This document shows, piece after piece, positions 31,649-42,438 of a stretch of 64,000 nt of DNA; position 1 is the first letter of the stretch, and the number at the start of each line of letters is the position of its first letter. The notes beneath the pieces are model-generated. The model was not told where the DNA came from and searched no databases. It saw nothing but the letters and a program-made list of their open reading frames with translations. Source of the stretch: Symsagittifera roscoffensis (Eukaryota > Xenacoelomorpha > Acoela > Convolutidae); NCBI RefSeq assembly GCF_963678635.1, contig NC_087063.1:14515006-14579005 (forward strand), written 5' to 3'. A program made the translations under genes and the position numbers.

Positions 31649-32016
31649 GAAGTTTTTAAGCATTGCGAAGAATCTCATGAATTAAAAACAATGCAAAACC
31701 AAAAGCAGTTTTGCTTTTGAAAGCCGAGCGGTATAAGGACCCGACTTGAGAGCTCTCGATCGAAACTTTTTTTAAACCAAAGTGTGCTTGGATTCAAAAC
31801 CTACCCCTGTCAGTACAGAAAAATCAAAATGATGCATCTCGTGAAATGCACTCTTTTGCATTGACAAAGTTGGTTGTCGATGATCAATTAATAACTTCAA
31901 AAACAAAATTCCAAAAATTTGAAACGACATGTCAAAACAAATTACGTATTTGAACCTTTCAAAATGGCAAAACAACAGCAAACAACCCAAATGGTTATGT
32001 ACAGTGCAAGTTACAA

Positions 32017-32117
32017 GGCAGGATGGCCGAGCGGTCTTAGGCGCCAGACTCAAGAATATTGTCTCTCGAGATTCTGGAACACGATTGTGCGCGTGGGTTC
32101 GAATCCCACTCCTGTCA
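32017..32117 (+). tRNA. tRNA-Leu(CAA), TTG-intron class, intact
   Basis: Best member of this class: acceptor, D, anticodon (CCAGA/TCTGG) and T arms (GTGGG-TTCGAAT-CCCAC) pair. The variable arm is CAC-GATT-GTG. The 17 nt intron offers TTG opposite CAA. The downstream run is GTTTTC, a T4. Confidence 0.88.
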
Positions 32118-32488
32118 GAAGTTTTCTAGGCGTTGCTAAGTATCTCATGATTTAAAAACAATGCAAAACCGAAAGCAGTTTTGCTTTGAAAGCCGAGAGG
32201 TTTAACGACAAGTCTTCAGAGCTCTCGATCGAAAATTTTGTTACACGAGAGTGTGCGGGAGTTCAAAACGTACATCTGTCAGGACAGAAAAATCGAAATG
32301 ATGCATCTTCTCTAGAAAAGCAATTTTTTTGCAATGACAAAGTTTGTTGTCGATGATCAATTATTAATTTGAAAAAAGAAATTCCAAAAAATTGAAGCAA
32401 TATGTCAAAACAAATTACGTATTTGAACCGTTAAAATGGCAAAACAACAGCAAACAACCCAAACGGTAATGTACAGTACAACTTGCAA

Positions 32489-32591
32489 GGCAGGATGGCC
32501 GAGCGGTCTAAGGCGCCAGACTCAAGAAAACTTCTCGCTCGAGACTTCTGGTACACGACTGTGTGCGTGGGTTCGAATCCCACTCCTGTCA
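32489..32591 (+). tRNA. tRNA-Leu(CAA), intact
   Basis: The intron ends GAGAC and the variable arm is ACAC-GACT-GTGT. The T loop is TTCGAAT and the downstream stop is TTTT. Confidence 0.9.
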
Positions 32592-32959
32592 GAACCTTTT
32601 AAGCATTGCGAAGTACCTCATGAATTAAAAACAATGCAAAACCAAAAGCAGTTTTGCTTTTGAAAGTTAAGCGGTATAAGGACCCGACTTGAGAGCTCTC
32701 GATCGAATCTTTTGTTATACCAGAGTGTGCTTGGGTTCAAAACATACCCCTGTAAGAACACAAAATCAAATTGAAGCATCTCGTGAAAGGCACTTTTTTG
32801 CATTGACAAAAATGGTTATTCGATGATCAATTAAGAACTTTAAAAGGGAAACTCCAAAAATTTGAAACGATATGTCAAAACAAATTACGCATTTGAACCT
32901 TTCAAAAAGGCAAAACAACAGCAAACAACCCAAACGGTACTGTAAAGTACACTTTATAA

Positions 32960-33064
32960 GGCAGGATGGCAGAGCGGTCTAAAGCGCCAGACTCAAAAAA
33001 AAATTTCTCACTCGAGATTTCTTGTACACGAAAGTGTGCGTGGGTTAAAATCCCACTCCTGTCA
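32960..33064 (+). pseudogene. tRNA-Leu unit, GGCAGAG class
   Basis: Repeat partner of 31544 (1416 bp away) with the same D-arm and B-box damage. The variable arm is ACACGAAAGTGT. Confidence 0.65.
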
Positions 33065-33432
33065 GAAGTTTTTAAGCATTGCGAAGAATCTCATGAATTA
33101 AAAACAATGCAAAACCAAAAGCAGTTTTGCTTTTGAAAGCCGAGCGGTATAAGGACCCGACTTGAGAGCTCTCGATCGAAACTTTTTTTAAACCAAAGTG
33201 TGCTTGGATTCAAAACCTACCCCTGTCAGTACAGAAAAATCAAAATGATGCATCTCGTGAAATGCACTCTTTTGCATTGACAAATTTGGTTGTCGATGAT
33301 CAATTAATAACTTCAAAAACAAAATTCCAAAAATTTGAAACGACATGTCAAAACAAATTACGTATTTGAACCTTTCAAAATGGCAAAACAACAGCAAACA
33401 ACCCAAATGGTTATGTACAGTGCAAGTTACAA

Positions 33433-33533
33433 GGCAGGATGGCCGAGCGGTCTTAGGCGCCAGACTCAAGAATATTGTCTCTCGAGATTCTGGAACACGA
33501 TTGTGCGCGTGGGTTCGAATCCCACTCCTGTCA
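33433..33533 (+). tRNA. tRNA-Leu(CAA), TTG-intron class, intact
   Basis: Same sequence as 32017, one 1416 bp period later, with all arms paired. Confidence 0.88.
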
Positions 33534-33843
33534 GAAGTTTTCTAGGCGTTGCTAAGTATCTCATGATTTAAAAACAATGCAAAACCGAAAGCAGTTTTGC
33601 TTTGAAAGCCGAGAGGTTTAACGACAAGTCTTCAGAGCTCTCGATCGAACATTTTGTTACACGAGAGTGTGCGGGAGTTCAAAACGTACATCTGTCAGGA
33701 CAGAAAAATCGAAATGATGCATCTTCTCTAGAAAAGCAATTTTTTTGCAATGACAAAGTTAGTTGTCGATGATCAATTTGAACCGTTAAAATGGCAAAAC
33801 AACAGCAAACAACCCAAACGGTAATGTACAGTACAACTTGCAA

Positions 33844-33946
33844 GGCAGGATGGCCGAGCGGTCTAAGGCGCCAGACTCAAGAAAACTTCTCGCTCGAGAC
33901 TTCTGGTACACGACTGTGTGCGTGGGTTCGAATCCCACTCCTGTCA
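33844..33946 (+). tRNA. tRNA-Leu(CAA), intact
   Basis: Partner of 32489. The spacer before it has lost about 61 bp (411 bp spacing), but the conserved 60 bp of 5' flank and the gene are intact. Confidence 0.9.
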
Positions 33947-34315
33947 GAACCTTTTAAGCATTGCGAAGTACGTCATGAATTAAAAACAATGCAAAACCAA
34001 AAGCAGTTTTGCTTTTGAAAGTTAAGCGGTATAAGGACCCGACTTGAGAGCTCTCGATCGAAACTTTTGTTACACCAGAGTGTGCTTGGGTTCAAAACCT
34101 ACCCCTGTAAGAATACAAAAATCAAATTGATGCATCTCGTGAATTGCACTTTTTTGCATCGACAAAATTGGTTGTCGATGATTAATTAATAACTTCAAAA
34201 AATGAAATTCCAAAAATTTGAAACGATATGTCAAAACAAATTACGTGTTTGAACCATTCAAAATGACAAAATAACAGCAAGCAACCCAAACGCTAATGTA
34301 CAGTGCAACTTACAA

Positions 34316-34418
34316 GGCAGGATGGCCGAGCGGTCTAAGGCGCCAGACTCAAGAAAACTTCTCGCTCGAGATTTCTGGTACACGAATGTGTGCGTGGGTT
34401 CGAATCCCACTCCAGTCA
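34316..34418 (+). tRNA. tRNA-Leu(CAA), near-intact (TCCAGTC)
   Basis: One acceptor mismatch (A4-A69) because the 3' side is TCCAGTC. All other arms are consensus. The same change is at 35260, 36677 and 41396. Confidence 0.72.
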
Positions 34419-34787
34419 GAACTTTTTAAGCGTTGCGAAGTATTTCATGAATTAAAAACAAGGCAAAACCAGAAGCAGTTTTCCTTTTGAAAGTTAAGCG
34501 GTATAAGGACCCGAGTTGAGAGCTCTCGATCGAAACTTTTGTTATACCAGAGTGTGCTTGGGTTCAAAACATACCCCTGTAAGAACACAAAACTCAAATT
34601 GAAGCATCTCGTGAAAGGCACTTTTTTGCATTGACAAAAATGGTTATTCGATGATCAATTAAGAACTTTAAAAAGGAAACTCCAAAAATTTGAAACGATA
34701 TGTCAAAACAAATTACGTATTTGAACCTTTCAAAAAGGCAAAACAACAGCAAACAACCCAAACGGTACTGTACAGTACACTTTATAA

Positions 34788-34891
34788 GGCAGGATGGCAG
34801 AGCGGTCTAAAGCGCCAGACTCAAAAAAAACTTCTCACTCGAGATTTCTTGTACACGAATGTGTGCGTGGGTTAAAATCCCACTCCTGTCA
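34788..34891 (+). pseudogene. tRNA-Leu unit, GGCAGAG class
   Basis: D arm GGCAGAG, extra A in the intron, stem TCTTG and B box GGTTAAAATCC. Part of a 944 bp dimer repeated at 35732. Confidence 0.65.
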
Positions 34892-35259
34892 GAAGTTTTT
34901 AAGCATTGCGAAGAATCTCATGAATTAAAAACAATGCAAAACCAAAAGCAGCTTTGCTTTTGAAAGCCGAGCGGTATAAGGACAAGACTTAAGAGCTCTC
35001 CATCGAAATTTTTGTTACACCAGAGTGGGCTTGGGTTCAAAACCTACCCCTGTCAGAACAGAAAAATCAAAACGAAGCATCTCGTGAAAAGCACGTTTTT
35101 GCATTGACAAAGTTGGTTGTCGATGATCAATTAATAACTTCAAGAATGAAATTCCAAAAAATTGAAACGATATGTCAAAACAAATTACGTGTTTGAACCA
35201 TTCAAAATGACAAAATAACAGCAAGCAACCCAAAGGCTAATGTACAGTGCAACTTACAA

Positions 35260-35362
35260 GGCAGGGTGGCCGAGCGGTCTAAGGCGCCAGACTCAAGAAA
35301 AATTCTCGCTCGAGATTTCTGGTACACAAATGTGTGCGTGGGTTCGAATCCCACTCCAGTCA
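35260..35362 (+). tRNA. tRNA-Leu(CAA), near-intact
   Basis: The acceptor is GGCAGGG against TCCAGTC: G7 wobble-pairs and 4-69 is mismatched. The variable arm ACACAAATGTGT pairs and the T loop is TTCGAAT. Confidence 0.65.
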
Positions 35363-35731
35363 GAACTTTTTAAGCGTTGCGAAGTATTTCATGAATTAAA
35401 AACAATGCAAAACCAGAAGCAGTTTTGCTTTTGAAAGTTAAGCGGTATAAGGACCCGAGTTGAGAGCTCTCGATCGAAACTTTTGTTATACCAGAGTGTG
35501 CTTGGGTTCAAAACATACCCCTGTAAGAACACAAAACTCAAATTGAAGCATCTCGTGAAAGGCACTTTTTTGCATTGACAAAAATGGTTATTCGATGATC
35601 AATTAAGAACTTTAAAAAGGAAACTCCAAAAATTTGAAACGATATGTCAAAACAAATTACGTATTTGAACCTTTCAAAAAGGCAAAACAACAGCAAACAA
35701 CCCAAACGGTACTGTACAGTACACTTTATAA

Positions 35732-35835
35732 GGCAGGATGGCAGAGCGGTCTAAAGCGCCAGACTCAAAAAAAACTTCTCACTCGAGATTTCTTGTACAC
35801 GAATGTATGCGTGGGTTAAAATCCCACTCCTGTCA
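35732..35835 (+). pseudogene. tRNA-Leu unit, GGCAGAG class
   Basis: Partner of 34788 at 944 bp, with the same damage and gtatgcg after the variable arm. Confidence 0.65.
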
Positions 35836-36204
35836 GAAGTTTTTAAGCATTGCGAAGAATCTCATGAATTAAAAACAATGCAAAACCAAAAGCAGTTTTG
35901 CTTTTGAAAGCCGAGCGGTATAAGGACAAGACTTAAGAGCTCTCCATCGAAATTTTTGTTACACCAGAGTGTGCTTGGGTTCAAAACCTACCCCTGTCAG
36001 AACAGAAAAATCAAAACGAAGCATCCCGTGAAAAGCACGTTTTTGCATTGACAAAGTTGGTTGTCGATGATCAATTAATAACTTCAAGAATGAAATTCCA
36101 AAAAAATTGAAACGATATGTCAAAACAAATTACGTGTTTGAACCATTCAAAATGACAAATCAACAGCAAGCAACCCAAAGGCTAATGTACAGTGCAAGTT
36201 ACAA

Positions 36205-36307
36205 GGCAGGATGGCCGAGCGGTCTAAGGCGCCAGACTCAAGAAAACTTCTCGCTCGAGACTTCTGGTACACGAATGTGTGCGTGGGTTCGAATCCCACT
36301 CCTGTCA
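36205..36307 (+). tRNA. tRNA-Leu(CAA), intact
   Basis: All arms pair, T loop TTCGAAT, intron ending GAGAC. The terminator is TTTT after CAGAACC. Confidence 0.91.
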
Positions 36308-36676
36308 GAACCTTTTAAGCATTGCGAAGTACCTCATGAATTAAAAACAATGCAAAACCAAAAGCAGTTTTGCTTTTGAAAGTTAAGCGGTATAAGGACC
36401 CGACTTGAGAGCTCTCGATCGAAACTTTTGTTACACCAGAGTGTGCTTGGGTTCAAAACCTACCCCTGTAAGAATACAAAAATCAAATTGATGCATCTCG
36501 TGAATTGCACTTTTTTGCATTGACAAAATTGGTTGTCGATGATCAATTAATAACTTCAAAAAACGAAATTCCAAAAATTTGAAACGATATGTCAAAACAA
36601 ATTACGTGTTTGAACCATTCAAAATGACAAAATAACAGCAAGCAACCCAAACGCTAATGTACAGTGCAACTTACAA

Positions 36677-36779
36677 GGCAGGATGGCCGAGCGGTCTAAG
36701 GCGCCAGACTCAAGAAAACTTCTCGCTCGAGATTTCTGGTACACGAATGTGTGCGTGGGTTCGAATCCCACTCCAGTCA
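36677..36779 (+). tRNA. tRNA-Leu(CAA), near-intact (TCCAGTC)
   Basis: Acceptor mismatch at 4-69 as at 34316; otherwise consensus with a T5 stop. Confidence 0.72.
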
Positions 36780-37149
36780 GAACTTTTTAAGCGTTGCGAA
36801 GTATTTCATGAATTAAAAACAATGCAAAACCAGAAGCAGTTTTGCTTTTGAAAGCCGAGCGGTATAAGGACCCGACTTGAGAGCTCTCGATCGAAACTTT
36901 TTTTTTAAACCAGAGTGTGCTTGGATTCAAAACCTACCCCTGTCAGTACAGAAAAATCAAAATCATGCATCTCGTGAAATGCACTCTTTTGCATTGACAA
37001 AGTTGGTTGTCGATGATCAATTAATAACTTCAAAAACAAAATTCCAAAAATTTGAAACGACATGTCAAAACAAATTACGTATTTGAACCTTTCAAAATGG
37101 CAAAACAACAGCAAACAACCCAAATGGTAATGTACAGTGCAAGTTACAA

Positions 37150-37250
37150 GGCAGGATGGCCGAGCGGTCTTAGGCGCAAGACTCAAGAATAATGTCTCTC
37201 GAGATTCTGGAACACGATTGTGCGCGTGGATTCGAATCCCACTCCTGTCA
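37150..37250 (+). pseudogene. tRNA-Leu unit, TTG-intron class, decayed
   Basis: The anticodon stem is CAAGA, mismatched with TCTGG. The intron has AATG where 32017 has TTG pairing, and T-stem base 53 is A. Partner at 40451. Confidence 0.65.
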
Positions 37251-37622
37251 GAAGTTTTCTAGGCGTTGCTAAGTATCTCATGAATTAAAAACAATGCAAA
37301 ACCGATAGCAGTTTTGCTTTGAAAGCCGAGAGGTTTAACGACAAGTCTTCAGAGCTCTCGATCGAAAATTTTGTTACACGAGAGTGTGCGGGAGTTCAAA
37401 ACGTACATCTGTCAGGACAGAAAAATCGAAATGATGCATCTTCTCTAGAAAAGCAATTTTTTTGCAATGACAAAGTTAGTTGTCGATGATCAATTATTAA
37501 TTTGAAAAATGAAATTCCAAAAAATTGAAGCAATATGTCAAAACAAATTACGTATTTGAACCGTTCAAAATGGCAAAACAACAGCAAACAACCCAAACGG
37601 TAATGTACAGTACAATTTACAA

Positions 37623-37725
37623 TGCAGGATGGCCGAGCGGTCTAAGGCGCCAGACTCAAGAAAACTTCTCGCTCGAGACTTCTGGTACACGAATGTGTGC
37701 GTGGGTTCGAATCCCACTCCTGTCA
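37623..37725 (+). tRNA. tRNA-Leu(CAA), near-intact (T1)
   Basis: The acceptor starts TGCAGGA, so pair 1-72 is lost. All other arms are consensus. The same change occurs at 39037, 39512 and 40924. Confidence 0.72.
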
Positions 37726-38094
37726 GAACCTTTTAAGCATTGCGAAGTACCTCATGAATTAAAAACAATGCAAAACCAGAAGCAGTTTTGTTTTTGAAAG
37801 TTAAGCGGTATAAGGACCCGACTTGAGAGCTCTCGATCGAAACTTTTGTTACACAAGAGTGTGCTTGGGTTCAAAACCTACCCCTGTAAGAATACAAAAA
37901 TCAAATTGATGCATCTCGTGAATTGCACTTTTTTGCATTGACAAAATTGGTTGTCAATGATCAATTAATAACTTCAAAAAATGAAATTCCAAAAATTTGA
38001 AACCATATGTCAAAACAAATTACGTGTTTGAACCATTCAAAATGAGAAAATAACAGCAAGCAACTGAAAGGCTAATGTACAGTGCAAGTTACAA

Positions 38095-38197
38095 GGCAGG
38101 ATGGCCGAGCGGTCTAAGGCGCCAGACTCAAGAAAACTTCTCGCTCGAGACTTCTGGTACACGAATGTGTGCGTGGGTTCGAATCCCACTCCTGTCA
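38095..38197 (+). tRNA. tRNA-Leu(CAA), intact
   Basis: Fully paired with TTCGAAT. The monomer 38095-38565 is a good reference for the array: gene, linker (38198-38269), L2 (38270-38361), spacer (38362-38565). Confidence 0.92.
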
Positions 38198-38269
38198 GAA
38201 CCTTTTAAGCATTGCGAAGTACCTCATGAATTAAAAACAATGCAAAACCAGAAGCAGTTTTGCTTTTGA
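38198..38269 (+). repeat. Array linker with nested inverted repeats (representative)
   Basis: The linker between the tRNA gene and L2 starts with the Pol III stop (TTTT). It then holds gcaaaac (38242-38248) and gttttgc (38257-38263) as an inverted repeat. In most copies caaaagc/gcttttg forms an overlapping alternative hairpin. The stretch is conserved in nearly every monomer, more than expected for an idle spacer, but it may simply reflect recent amplification. Confidence 0.6.
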
Positions 38270-38361
38270 AAGTTAAGCGGTATAAGGACCCGACTTGAGA
38301 GCTCTCGATCGAAACTTTTGTTACACCAGAGTGTGCTTGGGTTCAAAACCTACCCCTGTAA
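38270..38361 (+). pseudogene. L2: decayed second tRNA-Leu-like unit (representative)
   Basis: Aligns with the tRNA gene over its length: A-box-like aagcggtataagga (gccgagcggtataagga in many copies), a middle replaced by the palindromes GAGAGCTCTC and TCGATCGA, a retained variable arm ACAC-CAGA-GTGT, and a B-box-like GGTTCAAAACC ending in cccctgt. The T stem does not pair and no anticodon loop remains, so no tRNA can fold. One such unit follows every tRNA gene in the array. A relic of an ancestral tRNA duplication fits best; a small structured Pol III transcript is a weaker possibility. Confidence 0.75.
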
Positions 38362-38565
38362 GAATACAAAAATCAAATTGATGCATCTCGTGAATTGCAC
38401 TTTTTTGCATTGACAAAGTTGGTTGTCGATGATCAATTAATAACTTCAAGAATGAAATTCCAAAAAATTGAAACGATATATCAAAACAAATTACGTGTTT
38501 GAACCATTCAAAATGACAAAATAACAGCAAGCAACCGAAAGGCTAATGTACAGTGCAAGTTACAA
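38362..38565 (+). repeat. Array spacer and conserved 5' flank (representative)
   Basis: About 200 bp, AT-rich, with a hairpin near ttgcacttttttgcattgac, then gatgatcaattaataac, then the block cgatatgtcaaaacaaatta, and finally the immediate gene flank with ggctaatgtacagtgcaa. The last ~60 bp are the most uniform between monomers and could contain upstream Pol III signals. This is inference, since tRNA promoters are mainly internal. Confidence 0.55.
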
Positions 38566-38668
38566 GGCAGGATGGCCGAGCGGTCTAAGGCGCCAGACTC
38601 AAGAAAACTTCTCGCTCGAGACTTCTGGTACACGAATGTGTGCGTGGGTTCGAATCCCACTCCTGTCA
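38566..38668 (+). tRNA. tRNA-Leu(CAA), intact
   Basis: Same as 38095 in all arms. The neighbouring monomer is almost identical over 471 bp, showing recent duplication. Confidence 0.92.
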
Positions 38669-39036
38669 GAACCTTTTAAGCATTGCGAAGTACCTCATGA
38701 ATTAAAAACAATGCAAAACCAAAAGCAGTTTTGCTTTTGAAAGTTAAGCGGTATAAGGACCCGACTTGAGAGCTCTCGATCGAAACTTCTGTTACACCAG
38801 AGTGTGCTTGGGTTCAAAACCTACCCCTGTAAGAATACAAAAATCAAATTGATGCATCTCGTGAATTGCACTTTTTTGCATTGACAAAGTTGGTTGTCGA
38901 TGATCAATTAATAACTTCAAGAATGAAATTCCAAAAAATTGAAACGATATGTCAAAACAAATTACGTGTTTGAACCATTCAAAATGACAAAATAACAGCA
39001 AGCAACCCAAACGGTAATGTACAGTACAATTTACAA

Positions 39037-39139
39037 TGCAGGATGGCCGAGCGGTCTAAGGCGCCAGACTCAAGAAAACTTATCGCTCGAGACTTCTGGT
39101 ACACGAATGTGTGCGTGGGTTCGAATCCCACTCCTGTCA
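39037..39139 (+). tRNA. tRNA-Leu(CAA), near-intact (T1)
   Basis: TGCAGGA start, intron with TTATCG in place of TTCTCG so its hairpin loses one pair. Other arms are consensus. Confidence 0.7.
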
Positions 39140-39511
39140 GAACCTTTTAAGCATTGCGAAGTACCTCATGAATTAAAAACAATGCTAAACCAGAAGCAGT
39201 TTTGCTTTTGAAAGTTAAGCGGTATAAGGACCCGACTTGAGAGCTCTCGATCGAAAATTTTGTTACACGAGAGTGTGCGGGAGTTCAAAACGTACATCTG
39301 TCAGGACAGAAAAATCGAAATGATGCATCTTCTCTAGAAAAGCAATTTTTTTGCAATGACAAAGTTAGTTGTCGATGATCAATTATTAATTTGAAAAATG
39401 AAATTCCAAAAAATTGAAGCAATATGTCAAAACAAATTACGTATTTGAACCGTTCAAAATGGCAAAACAACAGCAAACAGCCCAAACGGTAATGTACAGT
39501 ACAATTTACAA

Positions 39512-39614
39512 TGCAGGATGGCCGAGCGGTCTAAGGCGCCAGACTCAAGAAAACTTCTCGCTCGAGACTTCTGGTACACGAATGTGTGCGTGGGTTCGAA
39601 TCCCACTCCTGTCA
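39512..39614 (+). tRNA. tRNA-Leu(CAA), near-intact (T1)
   Basis: TGCAGGA start; otherwise all arms pair with TTCGAAT. Confidence 0.72.
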
Positions 39615-39978
39615 GAACCTTTTAAGCATTGCGAAGTACCTCATGAATTAAAAACAATGCAAAACCAGAAGCAGTTTTGCTTTTGAAAGTTAAGCGGTAT
39701 AAGGACCCGACTTGAGAGCTCTCGATCGAAACTTTTGTTACACCAGAGTGTGCTTGGGTTCAAAACCCCTGTAAGAATACAAAAATCAAATTGATGCATC
39801 TCGTGAATTGCACTTTTTTGCATTGACAAAGTTGGTTGTCGATGATCAATTAATAACTTCAAGAATGAAATTCCAAAAAATTGAAACGATATGTCAAAAC
39901 AAATTACGTGTTTGAACCATTCAAAATGACAAAATAACAGCAAGCAACCGAAAGGCTAATGTACAGTGCAAGTTACAA

Positions 39979-40081
39979 GGCAGGATGGCCGAGCGGTCTA
40001 AGGCGCCAGACTCAAGAAAACTTCTCGCTCGAGACTTCTGGTACACGAATGTGTAAGTGGGTTCGAATACCACTCCTGTCA
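39979..40081 (+). pseudogene. tRNA-Leu unit with T-stem mismatch
   Basis: T stem GTGGG against ACCAC has one mismatch at 53-61. gtgtaagtggg alters the variable-arm junction. Confidence 0.6.
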
Positions 40082-40450
40082 TAACCTTTTAAGCATTGCG
40101 AAGTACCTCATGAATTAAAAACAATGCAAAACCAAAAGCAGTTTTGCTTTTGAAAGTTAAGCGGTATAAGGACCCGACTTGAGAGCTCTCGATCGAAACT
40201 TTTGTTACACCAGAGTGTGCTTGGGTTCAAAACCTACCCCTGTAAGAATACAAAAATCAAATTGATGCATCTCGTGAATTGCACTTTTTTGCATTGACAA
40301 AATTGGTTGTCGATGATCAATTAATAACTTCAAAAAACGAAATTCCAAAAATTTGAAACGATATGTCAAAACAAATTACGTGTTTGAACCATTCAAAATG
40401 ACAAAATAACAGCAAGCAACCCAAACGCTAATGTACAGTGCAGCTTACAA

Positions 40451-40551
40451 GGCAGGATGGCCGAGCGGTCTTAGGCGCAAGACTCAAGAATAATGTCTCT
40501 CGAGATTCTGGAACACGATTGTGCGCGTGGATTCGAATCCCACTCCTGTCA
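40451..40551 (+). pseudogene. tRNA-Leu unit, TTG-intron class, decayed
   Basis: Partner of 37150 with the same CAAGA stem and GTGGA T-stem changes. Confidence 0.65.
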
Positions 40552-40923
40552 GAAGTTTTCTAGGCGTTGCTAAGTATCTCATGAATTAAAAACAATGCAA
40601 AACCGAAAGCAGTTTTGCTTTGAAAGCCGAGAGGTTTAACGACAAGTCTTCAGAGCTCTCGATCGAAAATTTTGTTACACGAGAGTGTGCGGTAGTTCAA
40701 AACGTACATCTGTCAGGACAGAAAAATCGAAATGATGCATCTTCTCTAGAAAAGCAATTTTTTTGCAATGACAAAGTTAGTTGTCGATGATCAATTATTA
40801 ATTTGAAAAATGAAATTCCAAAAAATTGAAGCAATATGTCAAAACAAATTACGTATTTGAACCGTTCAAAATGGCAAAACAACAGCAAACAACCCAAACG
40901 GTAATGTACAGTACAATTTACAA

Positions 40924-41026
40924 TGCAGGATGGCCGAGCGGTCTAAGGCGCCAGACTCAAGAAAACTTCTCGCTCGAGACTTCTGGTACACGAATGTGTG
41001 CGTGGGTTCGAATCCCACTCCTGTCA
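40924..41026 (+). tRNA. tRNA-Leu(CAA), near-intact (T1)
   Basis: TGCAGGA start as at 37623; the remaining arms are consensus. Confidence 0.72.
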
Positions 41027-41395
41027 GAACCTTTTAAGCATTGCGAAGTACCTCATGAATTAAAAACAATGCAAAACCAGAAGCAGTTTTGCTTTTGAAA
41101 GTTAAGCGGTATAAGGACCCGACTTGAGAGCTCTCGATCGAAACTTTTGTTACACCAGAGTGTGCTTGGGTTCAAAACCTACCCCTGTAAGAATACAAAA
41201 ATCAAATTGATGCATCTCGTGAATTGCACTTTTTTGCATTGACAAAATTGGTTGTCAATGATCAATTAATAACTTCAAAAAATGAAATTCCAAAAATTTG
41301 AAACCATATGTCAAAACAAATTACGTGTTTGAACCATTCAAAATGAGAAAATAACAGCAAGCAACCCAGACGCTAATGTACAGTGCAACTTACAA

Positions 41396-41495
41396 GGCAG
41401 GATGGCCGATCGGTCTAAGGCGCCAGACTCAAGAAAACTTCTCGCTCGAGATTTGTACACGAATGTGTGCGTGGGTTCGAATCCCAGTCCAGTCA
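41396..41495 (+). pseudogene. tRNA-Leu unit, decayed
   Basis: D arm GCCGATCGG, a 3-base deletion removing part of the anticodon-stem 3' side (GAGATTTGTAC), T stem CCCAG, and TCCAGTC acceptor. Confidence 0.7.
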
Positions 41496-41863
41496 GAACT
41501 TTTTAAGCGTTGCGAAGTATTTCATGAATTAAAAAAATGCAAAACCAGAAGCAGTTTTGCTTTTGAAAGTTAAGCGGTATAAGGACCCGACTTGAGAGCT
41601 CTCGATCGAAACTTTTTTTTAAACCAGAGTGTGCTTGGATTCAAAACCTACCCCTGTCAGTACAGAAAAATCAAAATCATGCATCTCGTGAAATGCACTC
41701 TTTTGCATTGACAAAGTTGGTTGTCGATGATCAATTAATAACTTCAAAAACAAAATTCCAAAAATTTGAAACGACATGTCAAAACAAATTACGTATTTGA
41801 ACCTTTCAAAATGGCAAAACAACAGCAAACAACCCAAACGGTAATGTACAGGATAATTCACAA

Positions 41864-41966
41864 GGCAGGAAGGCCGAGCGGTCTAAGGCGCCAGACTCAA
41901 GAAAACTTCTCGCTCGAGATTTGTGGTACACGAATGTGAGCGTGGGTTTAAATCCCACTCCTGTCA
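41864..41966 (+). pseudogene. tRNA-Leu unit, TTTAAAT class
   Basis: The T loop TTTAAAT lacks C56, base 8 is A, and the anticodon stem is TGTGG. Starts the first 1284 bp repeat unit. Confidence 0.65.
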
Positions 41967-42335
41967 GAAGTTTTTAAGCATTGCGAAGTATCTCATGAAT
42001 TAAAAACAATGCAAAGCCAAAAGCAGTTTTGCTTTTGAAAGCCGAGCAGTATAAGGACCCGACTTGAGAGCTCTCGATCGAAACTTTTTTTACATCAGTG
42101 TGTACTTGGATTCAAAACCTACTCCTGTCAGTACAAAAAAAAACAAAACGATGCATCTCGTGAAATGCACTTTCTTGCATTGACAAAGTTGGTTGTCGAT
42201 GATCAATTAATAACTTCAAAAACGAAATTCCAAAAATTTGAAACGATATGTCAAAACAAATTACGTATTTGAACCTTTCAAAATGGCAAAACAACAGCAA
42301 ACAACCCAAACGGTAATGTGCAGTTAAGATTACAA

Positions 42336-42438
42336 GACAGGATGGCCGAGCAATCTAAAGCGCTAGACTCAACAAAACTTCTCTCTCGAGATATCTGGTA
42401 CACGAATGTGCAAATGGGTTCGAATACCACTCCTGTCA
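42336..42438 (+). pseudogene. tRNA-Leu unit, GACAGGA class
   Basis: The acceptor GACAGGA pairs perfectly with TCCTGTC, but the D loop is GCAATCTAAAGC, the stem is CTAGA, base 37 is C, and the T stem has a 53-61 mismatch. The B box is intact. Recurs at 43620, 45839 and 48067. Confidence 0.65.

Larger units (their letters stand above)
31544..34315 (+). repeat. Higher-order repeat, three-unit blocks of ~1.42 kb
   Basis: Blocks 31544-32959 and 32960-34315 share the order GGCAGAG-class pseudogene, TTG-intron intact tRNA, canonical intact tRNA. The second block has lost about 61 bp in the spacer before 33844. Two of three genes in each block look functional. Confidence 0.8.
34316..36204 (+). repeat. 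Higher-order repeat, two dimers of 944 bp
   Basis: Dimers 34316-35259 and 35260-36204 each join a TCCAGTC-type tRNA to a GGCAGAG-class pseudogene, with matching spacers and L2 units. Confidence 0.7.
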
